Positions 1-11,623 of a DNA stretch of 64,000 nt are shown piece by piece. The position numbers were made by a program, and so were the translations under genes. The stretch covers positions 279,001,930-279,065,929 of the forward strand of contig JARYHS010008074.1 of the NCBI GenBank assembly GCA_031002005.1. The letters run 5' to 3'. The DNA is from Vandiemenella viatica. Taxonomy: Eukaryota; Arthropoda; Insecta; Orthoptera; Morabidae. Position 1 is the stretch's first letter. Every line of letters starts with the position of its first letter. Below the pieces are notes generated by a model. It had not been told where the DNA came from and did not search any database. It saw only the letters and a list, made by a program, of their open reading frames with translations.

Positions 1-1980
1 TGCGTGTTACTGAAAGTGAGTTGTTCAGTTGAATCAGTAAGTCATCCTTCAGGAGCTTATATCAAGTCATTTGACACAAAGTTTCATACAGATGTGGCCC
101 TGAATATGGGGATAAAAGTTACGTTAAATTTTAGGAGATAGAGAAATCAGTTGTTTTTCATAGCCTAATGAGGTGACACCCTTCAGAGACGTGGAATGTC
201 CGCTATTGTATTGGCAGGAAGGTACCAGGCCGAGGGGTGCCCAAACCGGTTTTTCCGTACAGATACTTCTGCATTGCGGAGTGACAGAATCCAACTGCTG
301 GGAATGGTTTCTGGCATGTCAGGATAAGAGAATTTGTTCTTAAAAGTTACTCAAGGTACGCAACAGAATAATGGTTCCGAAAAAGAGATTAAAATATTTT
401 AATTTTCTCTTTGTAAATTATAGAATCAGATGTTGCCGTTTTTCATTTGTATGAAAAGGTTTGTCTGGAGACAATTTCTGGTCTGTTGAAATTACTATTC
501 TTTTGGGAGCTAATATGTTGGTTTTGTTTCAAAATATTATTGGTTTTAATGAAGAAAATATTTGTAGGAATAGTTATGATAATTTGGTCTGACAGCTGTT
601 TTGTCCAGTATACATTAATTTACTGTTTGTGCTGGAGGTATTTTTGGTAGTTTTATTTTTATTGTTTCTGAAATATACAAATAGATGTTTTTTAGTTTGT
701 TGATTGTGTCTTTGATACTTCTTTTGAGAGGTTGTTTCAAAAACTTTAATTTTTTTAGTTTGATGTAAATCTGCCCAGACATTAGTGTTGTGTTGAACAT
801 TATTTTTTTTATAAGATTTTAATGTAGTATAGTTTTGTAGTTATTTATATGTAGGGTTGTGAAGAAATACGTTCTTTTACTTAAGTTTTCTTGTAAATGG
901 GAGTAGTTCTTCAGTACCAATGTTTCGATTTATATTTTTTCTCATGAGATCAAGATTTTATTTGTTAAGCCAACTCTTTAAATAAAAAGATGATTTTTGT
1001 CATCAAGTTTCTTTAGTACTGGTGTGAATTAAGATTACATATTCCAAATATTTGCACGAATTTTTGTGTTAATTTTACATATAATAATAATAATTGTATG
1101 TTGTAATAGTTAGTTAAGATCATTAGACTAAGCAAAAGAATTTAAAAATTTATTTGTTGTTACCGTTAGATAAGTACATGGACTCAGCCAATAGTCAGTT
1201 AAGAATGTAATTAAGTAGAAGTGAACCAGTGCTTCAGACCCATCACCGTTCATTTCAAAATACGGCCATATTAACACTGGTTTACGAGTGGCAATTGAGC
1301 ACTAACAGTTGTGTGTAAAAGTTTTGAAGGAAATGAGAACTGAAGTGAGAGGTCAATTATGGGACATTACACCACGGACTTTCAGTTTCCTTCGCGAAGA
1401 TAGACTTCAGACAGTGGTTTGGGGATATGTAATGTCCAGCCTCCGCTGTCATTAACTTTTCGTCGATTGTCTATCTATTTATAAGACATTTTATCCAGCT
1501 GTATTGTGAGGCAGCGGAAGGTGGCACATTCCTGTCTGGAGACAGGTTGCTGGCACGTGTCTGTGTCTTTGGCTCCAGGAGGGGGCGAGTGGTCGAGCTG
1601 TAGCGAGCACTTGGAGGTGAACCCCCGTATAGTACGCACGTGTGTGTATACGTGGACTTCAAAGAAACGTGGGGGCCGCGTTTTGTCACGACAGCGTTTG
1701 CCCTGGTGCTTTCTTCATGTGCCTCCACCTCAGTTGGTGGATGGTGTTAAAAGTGTTTCTTTATAGAGAAGAAAACCTCCAGGCTGCCAACACCGACAGC
1801 CACCGGCAGTTACGATAAGTGACAATTTCATATAAGCAATTTTGACCCAGAATACGCTCAAACTTAAGGATTTTTCTTGCTCTCCCTAGCCGGGAACATT
1901 TTGTTTAATTATCTAATTATTTGCTTTGCTGGCTGAGTTCATTTTTTATGGAATGGTAAATAAACATGTTTTTCTCTCAG
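1..1980. other. AT-rich sequence without a recognised feature
   Basis: About 2 kb of mostly AT-rich sequence. Short open frames at 447-650 and 1471-1766 show no motif I recognise and have low-complexity or unremarkable composition. I see no splice-bounded exon, terminal inverted repeat or tandem array. Confidence 0.5.
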
Positions 1981-1982
1981 TA

Positions 1983-2500
1983 ATCATCATCATCATCCTC
2001 AACAGTTTCCAGCCTCTGGCTGGGTCTGCTTCGTGCACAAGCCTCTAGTTTCATCCCACCACCTCTCTGGCACCACTTTGTTCCAGTTCTCTCCTCTCTT
2101 CCATACATCCTCCTCCACTCCTTTCAGCCATCCATCACTTGGTCTTCCTCTGGGTCGTTTACCATGCATCTTAATTTCGTGAATTTTCCTTGGGATTCTC
2201 TGAACCTCCATTCTCTTTACGTGTCCATGCCATCTCAGTATGGTCCTCTCTGCCATTTTCCTGTAGGCGTTCCTCTTTTATGGTGCATCTAATTACTTCA
2301 TTTCTTATTGTGTAAAATGCAGTAATTCCGATTCTACCTCTTAAAAACTTCATTTCGCTTGCTTGTACTCTGCTGATGTCCCGTTTTTCCATTTGCCATG
2401 TTTCAGCAGCAGTAATAATATTTATAAATTGATTATATTTTAAATTCTGTATTCGAGTTTCCTTTTTTTTTTTGTAATTAGAGAGTGTAAGGTACACTTA
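1983..2500 (-). mobile_element. 3' end of a non-LTR retrotransposon (RT C-terminal tail), broken
   Basis: Read on the minus strand, this encodes the far C-terminal end of a LINE ORF2. A stretch beginning ETWQMEKRDISRVQASEMKF resembles the ETW...R...EMKFLRR region found after the reverse transcriptase in CR1/RTE-like elements. It is followed, in another frame, by LRWHGHVKRM and then KRPRGRPSDGW, the usual LRW.GHV.RM and RGRP motifs. The two parts lie in overlapping frames (2497-2171 and 2256-1999), so a frameshift near 2250 has broken the gene. The minus-strand 3' end finishes in a short GAT-repeat tail at 1983-1997, which fits a LINE end with a microsatellite tail rather than poly(A). The catalytic RT domain is absent, so this is a 5'-truncated dead copy. 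The clade is inferred from the tail motifs only. Confidence 0.8.
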
Positions 2501-3289
2501 CACCTGTCCTTGCAATCTAAAATATTAAAAGTACATTTTTTTAATACCTGAATCTTGCATCTCATGCAGAAAACGTGAATGTTTAAGGTCAAAAGAACCT
2601 AGAAATTTCACACTTAAGCATAAAAAATATATTTTTAAAAATATTTTTGCGTTTTTAAACAATTGAATTTCATTTAAAAATATTGAAGACTTCAATTTTC
2701 CCATTCAAATTTAAAAAAATTCAATACTTTCTCAGCATTTGCTTTCGTAGCAGGTACTTCTTTAGAAATTACTTAATTTCACTAATTACATACAAATTAT
2801 TTTTCATTTTTAATAATTTATAAAATGAAAAGTCCACACTCATAAAATAAAAAGAATATTATGATTCCAGTTCCAAATATAACCTCTTTTTCTAGCGACG
2901 TGATGTTTGTTTGGGTGTGAAATTTGGACCTTTATTTTAAAATTACAGAGCGTTCCGATTCGTGTGTTAAAATCAGCTTTTTGCACATAGAATTTTTATT
3001 GAAGTGTTACTATTTTTTTTTTAATTATAGTTTTTTTTTTTGTTGGGAAAAATATAGTATTTTGGCATAATATAGGTATATTTTTCTAACAGTTTATAGT
3101 ACACCTAAGGAAAATATAATACAACTCTATATAATATAGTTTGTCTGGCAACACTATTCACTCTGTACTCGCTGCTGAGAAGTTTGGCGCATTACCGCTT
3201 GTATACTGTCGACCTGGAAAATTTCTTAGAGCACGAGGCATTGAACCAGCTAACTACGTGTGAGGCGCCGGACACCATCACGATGCTTC
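2500..3289. other. Very AT-rich spacer
   Basis: Sequence dominated by A/T runs (for example near 2630-2660 and 3009-3045) with no open frame of note and no repeat structure that I can support. Confidence 0.5.
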
Positions 3290-3745
3290 AGCCAGCTGTG
3301 CCAAGGAGAGGTACTCGTTCAATTATTTCCACTGTTTGGGGTAAATTGTATACACCCTTAATCAATAGTTTATGCCAGTCTCTCACAACCTTACTGAAAA
3401 AAACTTTGCCTTCCTGATACCTGAAATCAAGATCTGGTGTTTTGTGAAGATCATATCTTCCTTTTCCTAAACTAATCCCAATTCTTCTACCAATATCCAT
3501 CAAACCAAATTACCAAAGTATATCTAGCAATCGTTTCACCCATCTTCTTTCTTCCAATGACTCCGAACTTATCCCTTTTATCATTTCAGGTACTGAATCT
3601 ATATCTGTAATATTCGACCTTCCTCAGGTAGGTTCGAGACACAAAGGTTTTGTATCACAATTTTTCACTTCCTTGGTTCATCTCCAGCTCTCTTCAAGAG
3701 CTTTAAATCGTCTTCTCTTCCACCTTCATAATATCTTATGTCTCA
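3290..3745 (-). pseudogene. Decayed LINE reverse-transcriptase C-terminal fragment
   Basis: On the minus strand the segment around 3540-3605 reads approximately SVPEMIKG, then SLEERR in the same area. This matches the SVTDMIKE...SLEERR signature seen in the better preserved copy at 45120-45850. The downstream frame (3503-3288) contains YQEGKVFFSKVVRDWHKL, the usual 'FFS.RVV..WN.L' end of Jockey/CR1-type ORF2 proteins. Frames are broken and only the last ~130 residues are visible. It belongs to the same family as the fragments at 35165-35560 and 45120-45850. Confidence 0.6.
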
Positions 3746-4320
3746 CTTCCTTCCCGTTCCTTGTCCCCAATCGTTTCCCGCATCTAAAAACATCGACGTT
3801 AACGAAGCGTATAGCTACACTAAAACAATTGCAATATTAAACTGAGCAAGAGTTTAAAAAATAGATATGCCATGGTTTAAAAATTATATCTGAATTGGTG
3901 AGAAATAAGCTACTGAAAGTAATAAAGAGCATGGAGAAATTTAACCTGCATTTATTACTAATTTACCTTGTACAATCAGCTCACTGCTCTTTTAAACGAG
4001 GAGAAATTATTTAGAGACGGTGACTCGCATGCGACTGGGCCAAGTGCACCTCTTGTGAATTTCCGTCTAAGCCACTACTTCACCACTACCTACCCTCTTC
4101 AGAGCTGGGCTACCACAGACAACAGATCAAACAGGCTAACAGTACGCTAGTTGGAGCAGCGTCAAGCACTCGACCCACGGTTGTCATTTGGTGTTTCTTC
4201 TCCCGCAAGGAATGCGCGCTTTTGGGCTATTGAGCCTGAATGAACTGACTGAGGGCCTAGCCGTTTTACCCTGCTGTTTATTCAGCGAGAGAGCTGCGGG
4301 ACGCACAAAGAGCTGAAACA

Positions 4321-4560
4321 ATGAAGTTTGCTTCATATAGACCCCGAGAGCGGACCGCCACAAAGGCCAGCGGCGGCGCACAACACAGCGCCAGGCCGCG
4401 GGGCGCGCTTTATTGTCGGCGGGCTGATGGCGGCGCCAGCGCTAAAAAGAATTCCACCTGTTTGGAAGGCGCTTTGAGCGGCCGCCCCAAGGCGCAATAT
4501 GCGACCCCAGAAGAATTTCATGCCACCTGCACAAGCGGAGTTTTGTAAGCGCCAAAAGCT
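4321..4560. other. CpG-rich island in AT-rich surroundings
   Basis: An abrupt block of GC-rich, CpG-dense sequence with several GGCGGCG, GCGCC and GCGGCCGC strings. Open frames on both strands here (4333-4521 minus, 4321-4548 plus) probably follow from the lack of AT-rich stop codons. It could be a promoter/first-exon CpG island or a GC-rich repeat. I do not recognise a protein. Confidence 0.35.
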
Positions 4561-4746
4561 GTCGTGTACAACAAAATATTTACTACCGTTTCCTTGTGCA
4601 GGAAGTATCAGCAGCCATATTTCATTCTATCTTGATTTCACAGCCGTAACTTTAATATCGAGTGATCAAATATTTGAAAATTATCAACTTAACGGTAATG
4701 TATCCAGGCAATCTAGATTAGTTGAACTTTCATCAGTTAAATCGCG

Positions 4747-5082
4747 ATGGCCGTATGTGTGGTGGATCATGACAAATATAGGGAAGACTTCAAATGCCAC
4801 AATACGGCAATGGTACGAGATACAAACAAGATTAGCATACAATTGTACAGAGCAAGTATGAATGTGTCTTTCCTTACAGTGGCAGCTACTACCGATGAAG
4901 TCATTAGCCTCGTTAGGACTCTGTTAGAGGAGGTACGATCTGCTGCGCTGAGGCAACTACAATCCTATATGGCAGTTGTCAAAGACCAAAACGTATCCAA
5001 ATTGCAAAAGGAGAGATTTATGCAAAGTTTAGCGACAACAAGTGGAAAGCCAAGTCAAGTCGACTATGAGGTCACAGTGTAA
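4747..5082 (+). CDS. Unrecognised open frame, possible terminal exon
   Basis: An open frame of 111 codons ends at a TAA at 5082. Its second half (from about residue 45) has a more protein-like composition than the surrounding DNA: an amphipathic, leucine- and glutamine-rich helix-like stretch (EVISLVRTLLEEVRSAAL) followed by a polar tail. A good splice-acceptor-like string, TGTCTTTCCTTACAG, ends at about 4879, directly before this half. The real unit might therefore be a terminal exon starting near 4880 rather than the ATG-started frame. I cannot assign a family. It may be a chance frame or a transposon gag fragment. Confidence 0.22.
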   Translation: MAVCVVDHDKYREDFKCHNTAMVRDTNKISIQLYRASMNVSFLTVAATTDEVISLVRTLLEEVRSAALRQLQSYMAVVKDQNVSKLQKERFMQSLATTSGKPSQVDYEVTV

Positions 5083-5089
5083 CACCCGA

Positions 5090-6850
5090 GAGCAGCCACA
5101 AGCGAATGCGTGTCTAAGCGCTCGATCAGCGAGTCATATATCGTGCTGAAAACGCAACCAGCTGGTCTGAGGAGAGGAGTGCTTGAACCATATTAAAGGC
5201 TTTAAATGCACCGTTTCACAGTAACACCACTGGAAATTCTATCTACAAAAAGAACATGCTAAACCAACACTTATAAAAGTATAAAGTGTATGTATAAGTT
5301 CTTTACTAGTGCTCACATGAACTATAGTCCGATGCATAAAATGTGGTCTGACATTGAAATAACACAAATAATAAATAATTGTTGCAGTCCCGAGCCGCTT
5401 CTGCATATTCTGACATAGATACATTTATGGACAGAAAATAAGTAAAACATTGTTATCTCTTAAAATATGTAAAAATGTTAATAGTTAGTAAAAAGTAATA
5501 AGTAAAAGTTGTAAATTATGTAACCAATATCTTAATATAGGAATTTGTTCAAACTTATACTATTGAACATAACAAATACCGGCAGTAGATGTTAAACTAA
5601 TCTAGTTCACCTGTGAAAACGAACAACCTACTAGCCGGATATTAAAGACTCCTTACTTCTGCAATTATATATATATATATATTATTGAAAAATTAGTTCT
5701 CACAACCAGTGTTGGAGGTGACCAGTCTCCCGATGGGCGGCCTTCTCGGTCTCTTTGGCTGCCAGAGAGACTGAGAACGTACGCTATTCCGGGAGATCTG
5801 GAATTCGGATTACCGCTCCGATACAAATACTGGAAAATGCTTTCTTAGATGGTAGAGTAGTAGGTAGTAGCAATAGGTTAGTAATAGTAGCAGTGGTAGA
5901 CGTACAAAGTGATATAGTGAAATATTAAAAATTCTAACCCTAAAGTGGACAGGAAACTGCAAACACTATATAAAACTAGAAAACTGTAACAAATCAATTA
6001 TGACAAAAAGCGGCAAGTTTAGAAAGCTATAATATATGATAACAGCGAAACAATCGTATGTATCGTCCTAACAAGAAAAGATTGTTCAGATATTGCCGAA
6101 ACTATACATAACAAAAATTGAAATTATTCATTGTGGAATTAGCTGTTGAAGTATCAAATGTAAAACTGCTGTGTTAAATTAAGGCCTATTTCAGTTTCTA
6201 GATATTAGGCTGTAAAAATGTGTGTTAAATAAAAAAAAGTAAATAAATAAATGTCAAAGACCAAGTATTAATATGTTTAGATAGTAATTCTCCGTTATAG
6301 TAGTAGCGTGTTGAAGATGTATTAAATTAAAAGATTTTATATAAAATTTTAAAACGCTGCATTATCCGCTGACAAAGTACAAAGATAAATCGTGTAAGTG
6401 AGCATCAGCGGATATACTGGACCAAGAGAAACCCAAAAAAAGTGCTACTTACTCGGGCAGCAGGAGTTAAATGATTCGGAGAACGCCGAAAAGTCGAATG
6501 GGAAAATACTTCCATACGATTAAATGTAGCTGCTGCTGGTATTTCACTGATTGAGTAGCGTATCTAAATACTGTGGGTGAATGAGTGGTTTCGGTGGAGG
6601 CCTGACCCACGGAACCCGGAGTGTGACTCCTAAGTACGGCAACAGAAGGGACCTGTACTAAAACCAATTTCAGTTTATTTTTTAACAAATCAAAGCAGCG
6701 TTTTTTTATTATTATAATTGACATTTCTACTGGTGTGTGATGAGGAAACTTGCTAACCGTATGCTACAGAAGGCAAGGCTCACAAAAACTTTCGTATTGA
6801 TTGGAATTAATACTTATATATATATATAAAAATAGACGTGTTTTTTCCTA
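5090..6850. other. Non-coding stretch with a strong hairpin
   Basis: No gene seen. It contains short AT microsatellites near 5666-5684 and 6810-6828. At 5747-5780 there is a 13-base inverted repeat with two mismatches (arms TCTCGGTCTCTTT and AGAGAGACTGAGA). Nothing ties the hairpin to a known RNA. Confidence 0.45.
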
Positions 6851-6854
6851 TATT

Positions 6855-9800
6855 TCACTTTTCAGCCACCACTACCTAGCACATATCACTGATGTTTGTG
6901 GGTGGAAGTAGCATGGAGTTTCCTGTCGTGCACAACGTTGGCCGAATGCCGATAGATGTGGGGATGTGGGAGATATAATGATTAAAGTTGATCAGTGCAG
7001 GGCGTTTTCATATTTCGACCAAAAATTCGTATCTCCGTATACTTCTCTTTCCTGACACAACTACATAGCATAGACCTTTGGTGTTTGTGTGTGGTAGTAG
7101 AATCGTCTTTCCTGTCATGCACCATGGTTGTTAGATGTCGGTACCTATGGGGGTGTGGGAGATATGGGGGTTGAAAGTGGTCTACCTGTGGCAATTTCAT
7201 ACTTCTGCCAAAGACAAAAGTGTCATGGTGTATCACTTTTCAGCGAAAACTATAGATCACAGATAACTGGCGTTTGTGTGTAGTAGTAGCACAGAGTCAC
7301 CTTTCGATCACAACAGCGGCCGAATTTCAGAAACCTTGGTACTGTGGTAGATATGGTGGTTGTAAGTGGCCGACCAAGGATATTTTCGTATTTCGACTGT
7401 CTCCGCATATGTCACCTTTCTGCCACAACTACATAGCATAGAGCATTGGTGTTTATGCTTGGTAGTAGAATCGTATCTCATGTAGTGCACTACGGTTGTT
7501 AGATGTCGGTAGCTATGGGGGTGTGGGAGAAATGGGTGTTGAAAGTGGTCGACCTGTGGCAATTTCATACTTCTGCCAAAGACAAAAGTGTCATGGTGTA
7601 TCACTTTTCAGCGAAAACTATAGATCACAGATAACTGGCGTTTGTGTGTAGTAGTAGCACAGAGTCACCTTTCGATCACAACAGCGGCCGAATTTCAGAA
7701 ACTATGGTACTGTGGTAGATATGGTGGTTGTAAGTGGCCGACCAAGGATATTTTCATATTTCGACTGTCTCCGCATATGTCACTTTTCTGCCACAACTAC
7801 ATAGCATAGAACATTGGTGTTTATGTTTGGTAGTAGAATCGTATCTCATGTAGTGCACTACGGTTGTTAGATGTCGGTAGCTATGGGGGTGTGGGAGAAA
7901 TGGGGGTTGAAAGTGGTCGACCTGTGGCAATTTCATACTTCTGCCAAAGACAAAAGTGTCATGGTGTATCACTTTTCAGCGAAAACTATAGATCACAGAT
8001 AACTGGCGTTTGTGTGTAGTAGTAGCACAGAGTCACCTTTCGATCACAACAGCGGCCGAATTTCAGAAACTGTGGTACTGTGGTAGATATGGTGGTTGTA
8101 AGTGGCCGACCAAGGATATTTTCGTATTTCGACTGTCTCCGCATATGTCACTTTTCTGCCACAACTACATAGCATAGAGCATTGGTGTTTATGTTTGGTA
8201 GTAGAATCGTATCTCATGTAGTGCACTACGGTTGTTAGATGTCGGTAGCTATGGGGGTGTGGGAGAAATGGGGGTTGAAAGTGGTCGACCTGTGGCAATT
8301 TCATACTTCTGCCAAAGACAAAAGTGTCATGGTGTATCACTTTTCAGCGAAAACTATAGATCACAGATAACTGGCGTTTGTGTGTAGTAGTAGCACAGAG
8401 TCACCTTTCGATCACAACAGCGGCCGAATTTCAGAAACTGTGGTACTGTGGTAGATATGGTGGTTGTAAGTGGCCGACCAAGGATATTTTCGTATTTCGA
8501 CTGTCTCCGCATATGTCACTTTTCTGCCACAACTACATAGCATAGAGCATTGGTGTTTATGTTTGGTAGTAGAATCGTATCTCATGTAGTGCACTACGGT
8601 TGTTAGATGTCGGTAGCTATGGGGGTGTGGGAGAAATGGGGGTTGAAAGTGGTCGACCTGTGGCAATTTCATACTTCTGCCAAAGACAAAAGTGTCATGG
8701 TGTATCACTTTTCAGCGAAAACTATAGATCATAGATAACTGGCGTTTGTGTGTAGTAGTAGCACAGAGTCACCTTTCGATCACAACAGCGGCCGAATTTC
8801 AGAAACTATGGTACTGTGGTAGATATGGTGGTTGTAAGTGGCCGACCAAGGATATTTTCGTATTTCGACTGTCTCCGCATATGTCACTTTTCTGCCACAA
8901 CTACATAGCATAGAGCATTGGTGTTTATGTTTGGTAGTAGATTCGTATCTCATGTAGTGCACTACGGTTGTTAGATGTCGGTAGCTATGGGGGTGTGGGA
9001 GAAATGGGGGTTGAAAGTGGTCGACCTGTGGCAATTTCATACTTCTGCCAAAGACAAAAGTGTCATGGTGTATCACTTTTCAGCGAAAACTATAGATCAC
9101 AGATAACTGGCGTTTGTGTGTAGTAGTAGCACAGAGTCACCTTTCGATCACAACAGCGGCCGAATTTCAGAAAACTATGGTACTGTGGTAGATATGGTGG
9201 TTGTAAGTGGCCGACCAAGGATATTTTCGTATTTCGACTGTCTCCGCATATGTCACTTTTCTGCCACAACTACATAGCATAGAGCATTGGTGTTTGTGTT
9301 TGGTAGTAGAATCGTATCTCATGTAGTGCACTATGGTTGTTAGATGTCGGTAGCTATGGGGGTGTGGGAGAAATGGGTGTTGAAAGTGGTCGACCTGTGG
9401 CAATTTCATACTTCTGCCAAAGACAAAAGTGTCATGGTGTATCACTTTTCAGCGAAAACTATAGATCACAGATAACTGGCGTTTGTGTGTAGTAGTAGCA
9501 CAGAGTCACCTTTCGATCACAACAGCGGCCGAATTTAGAAACTGTGGTACTGTGGTAGATACGGTGGTTTTAAGTGGCCGACCAAGGATATTTTCGTATT
9601 TCGACTGTCTCCGCATATGTCACTTTTCTGCCACAACTACATAGCATAGAGCATTGGTGTTTGTGTTTGGTAGTAGAATCGTATCTCATGTAGTGCACTA
9701 TGGTTGTTAGATGTCGGTAGCTATGGGGGTGTGGGAGAAATGGGTGTTGAAAGTGGTCGACCTGTGGCAATTTCATACTTCTGCCAAAGACAAAAGTGTC

Positions 9801-10818
9801 ATGGTGTATCACTTTTCAGCGAAAACTATAGATCACAGATAACTGGCGTTTGTGTGTAGTAGTAGCACAGAGTCACCTTTCGATCACAACAGCGGCCGAA
9901 TTCAGAAACCTTGGTACTGTGGTAGATATGGTGGTTGTAAGTGGCCGACCAAGGATATTTTCGTATTTCGACTGTCTCCGCATATGTCACTTTTCTGCCA
10001 CAACTACATAGCATAGAGCATTGGTGTTTGTGTTTGGTAGTAGAATCGTATCTCATGTAGTGCACTATGGTTGTTAGATGTCGGTAGCTATGGGGGTGTG
10101 GGAAATATGGGGGTTGAAAGTGGTCGTCCTGTGGCAATTTCATATTTCTGCCAAAGACAAAAGTGTCATGGTGTATCACTTTTCAGCGAAAACTATAGAT
10201 CACAGATCTCTGGCGTTTGTGTGTGGTAGTAACACAGAGTCACCTTTCGATCACAACAGCGGCTGAATTTCAGAAACTGTGGTTTTGTGGGAGACATGGT
10301 GGTTGTAAGTGGCTGACGAAGAATATTTCGTATTTCGACGAAAGGGCATGTGTCTCCGCAGATTTCACTTTTCTGCCACGACTACATAGCATAGAGCATT
10401 GGTGTTTATGTGTGGTAGTAGAATCGTGTCTGTTGTCGTGCACTATGGTTGTTAGATGTCTGTAGCTATGGGGGTGTGGAAGATATGGGGGATGAATATG
10501 GTCGACCTGCGGCAGTTTCATATTTCTGTCAAAGACGCATGTGTCATCAATCGCAGATCACTGGCGTTTGTGTGTGGTAGTTACACAGAGTCTCCCATCG
10601 ATCACAACGTTGGCCGAATTTCGGTAACTGTGGGAGTGTGTGAGCTATGGTGTTTGAAATTGGTCGATCATGAATATTTCGTATTTCATCCAAAGACTTG
10701 TGTGTATCCGTAAATTTTACTTTGCTGCCGGAATTACATAGCGCAGAAGACTGGTATTTGTGTGTTGTAATAGTATCGAGTCTCCCATCGTGCACTATGG
10801 TGGTTAGATGTCTACAGC
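6855..10818. repeat. Satellite array with dimeric higher-order unit (~368 bp)
   Basis: About 21 tandem monomers of ~184 bp cover this interval. In the centre (about 7237-10179) they form eight units of 367-369 bp, each made of two diverged monomers. Type A begins at the string CTACATAGCATAGAGCATT and type B at CTATAGATCACAGATAACTG; both finish in a CACTTTTC.GC-like motif. Neighbouring 368-bp units are nearly identical, while A and B within one unit align only loosely, so the dimer is the unit being homogenised. Units at both edges (6855-7230 and 10200-10818) are clearly more diverged, as expected when unequal exchange homogenises the middle of an array. Open frames of 72-117 codons recur once per unit on the minus strand. 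They are a by-product of copying and carry no recognisable domain. Confidence 0.95.
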
Positions 10819-10868
10819 TGTCAATATGAATTCTTTACAATCACGAACGAATTCGTGGGTACCAGCTA
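10819..10868 (+). mobile_element. Helitron-like 3' terminus next to the satellite
   Basis: A perfect hairpin (CACGAA ... TTCGTG, 10834-10849) is followed by GGGTACCAGCTA. This is the layout of Helitron 3' ends: a short GC-containing hairpin about 10 bases before a CTRR-like terminus. The final bases read CTAT rather than CTAG. The same GGGTAxCAGCTA string ends the element at 11623. The body belonging to this terminus would lie upstream, which is satellite. Confidence 0.5.
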
Positions 10869-11623
10869 TCATATTATAAATGTGGAAGTAAGTCTCTGTC
10901 TTTTTTGTTACGTTTTGACGACTAAATGGCTAAATGAATATGGATGGAATTTAACAATGAAATAGTGTAGGAAGGACACAGGACTTTTTTTTCGGTATGA
11001 ATATCAGTTTTTAGTCACTAAATTTTAAGAACTTATCGAATGATGAAAGACAGACAGATTCGTGTGTTAGTCTGTAATATTACGTTGGTTGCTCAGTCGC
11101 GCAGTCTGTTAGTGTTTGATTTGTTAATAAATTTCGATAAGAAACAAAACTTATTATTTAGTATAGAAGTTAATTTGCTCTGCACTGTACTATTCATTTG
11201 TGTCTTTATAAAAGTTTCTGGCACCAATTTGTCTTCATTTTTGACATGCCTTACGAACGTAAACCTGGCCTAAGGTGCAGGTCTAGAAGACAATGTGCTG
11301 CTATTAGATTATAAGATTCAGATGCTCATGTTGAAGAAAGAAGAAAAAACCAAGCTGAAATAAAGCTGCCATCAGTTAACCCCCCCCCCCCTCCACACAC
11401 ACACACACATCCTCCCCGCACCTTCGCTTACTTTTCTGTTTTTAATATGTTGTAAATTGATTCTCTTCATGAGACAGATTAGATGATAGGATGATGGCTT
11501 TCCATCATATTATGTCGACTCGGTGTTGTTTGGGACAAATCTTACGTTACTAACAGTTTTCTATATCCAATTCTGGCAATGAAACTCCAAGTCCACGCGT
11601 ACGAAGTCGCGGGTAACAGCTAG
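10869..11623 (+). mobile_element. Short Helitron-like element
   Basis: The segment starts with TC (10869), followed by ATATTATAAATGTGGAAGTA, which resembles the 5' part of common arthropod Helitron-related repeats. It ends in CTAG (11620-11623), preceded by a hairpin-capable CGCG...CGCGGG and GGGTAACAG. Helitrons begin with TC, end with CTRR and make no target duplication, and this fits. At 11246-11314 the frame starting MPYERKPGLRCRSRRQC resembles the basic N-terminus of some Helitron proteins, but it stops after 22 codons. A C-run and CA repeat sit at 11380-11408. No Rep or helicase domain remains, so it is non-autonomous. Confidence 0.55.

Noticed and set aside
6982..10521. Repeated 72-117-codon open frames, one per satellite unit
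   Set aside because: They recur because the satellite unit is copied. Composition is His/Tyr-rich without a domain, and the frames break wherever the units diverge.
6855..10818. CRISPR array
   Set aside because: Repeats are directly joined, ~184/368 bp long, with no unique spacers, in an arthropod-like sequence.
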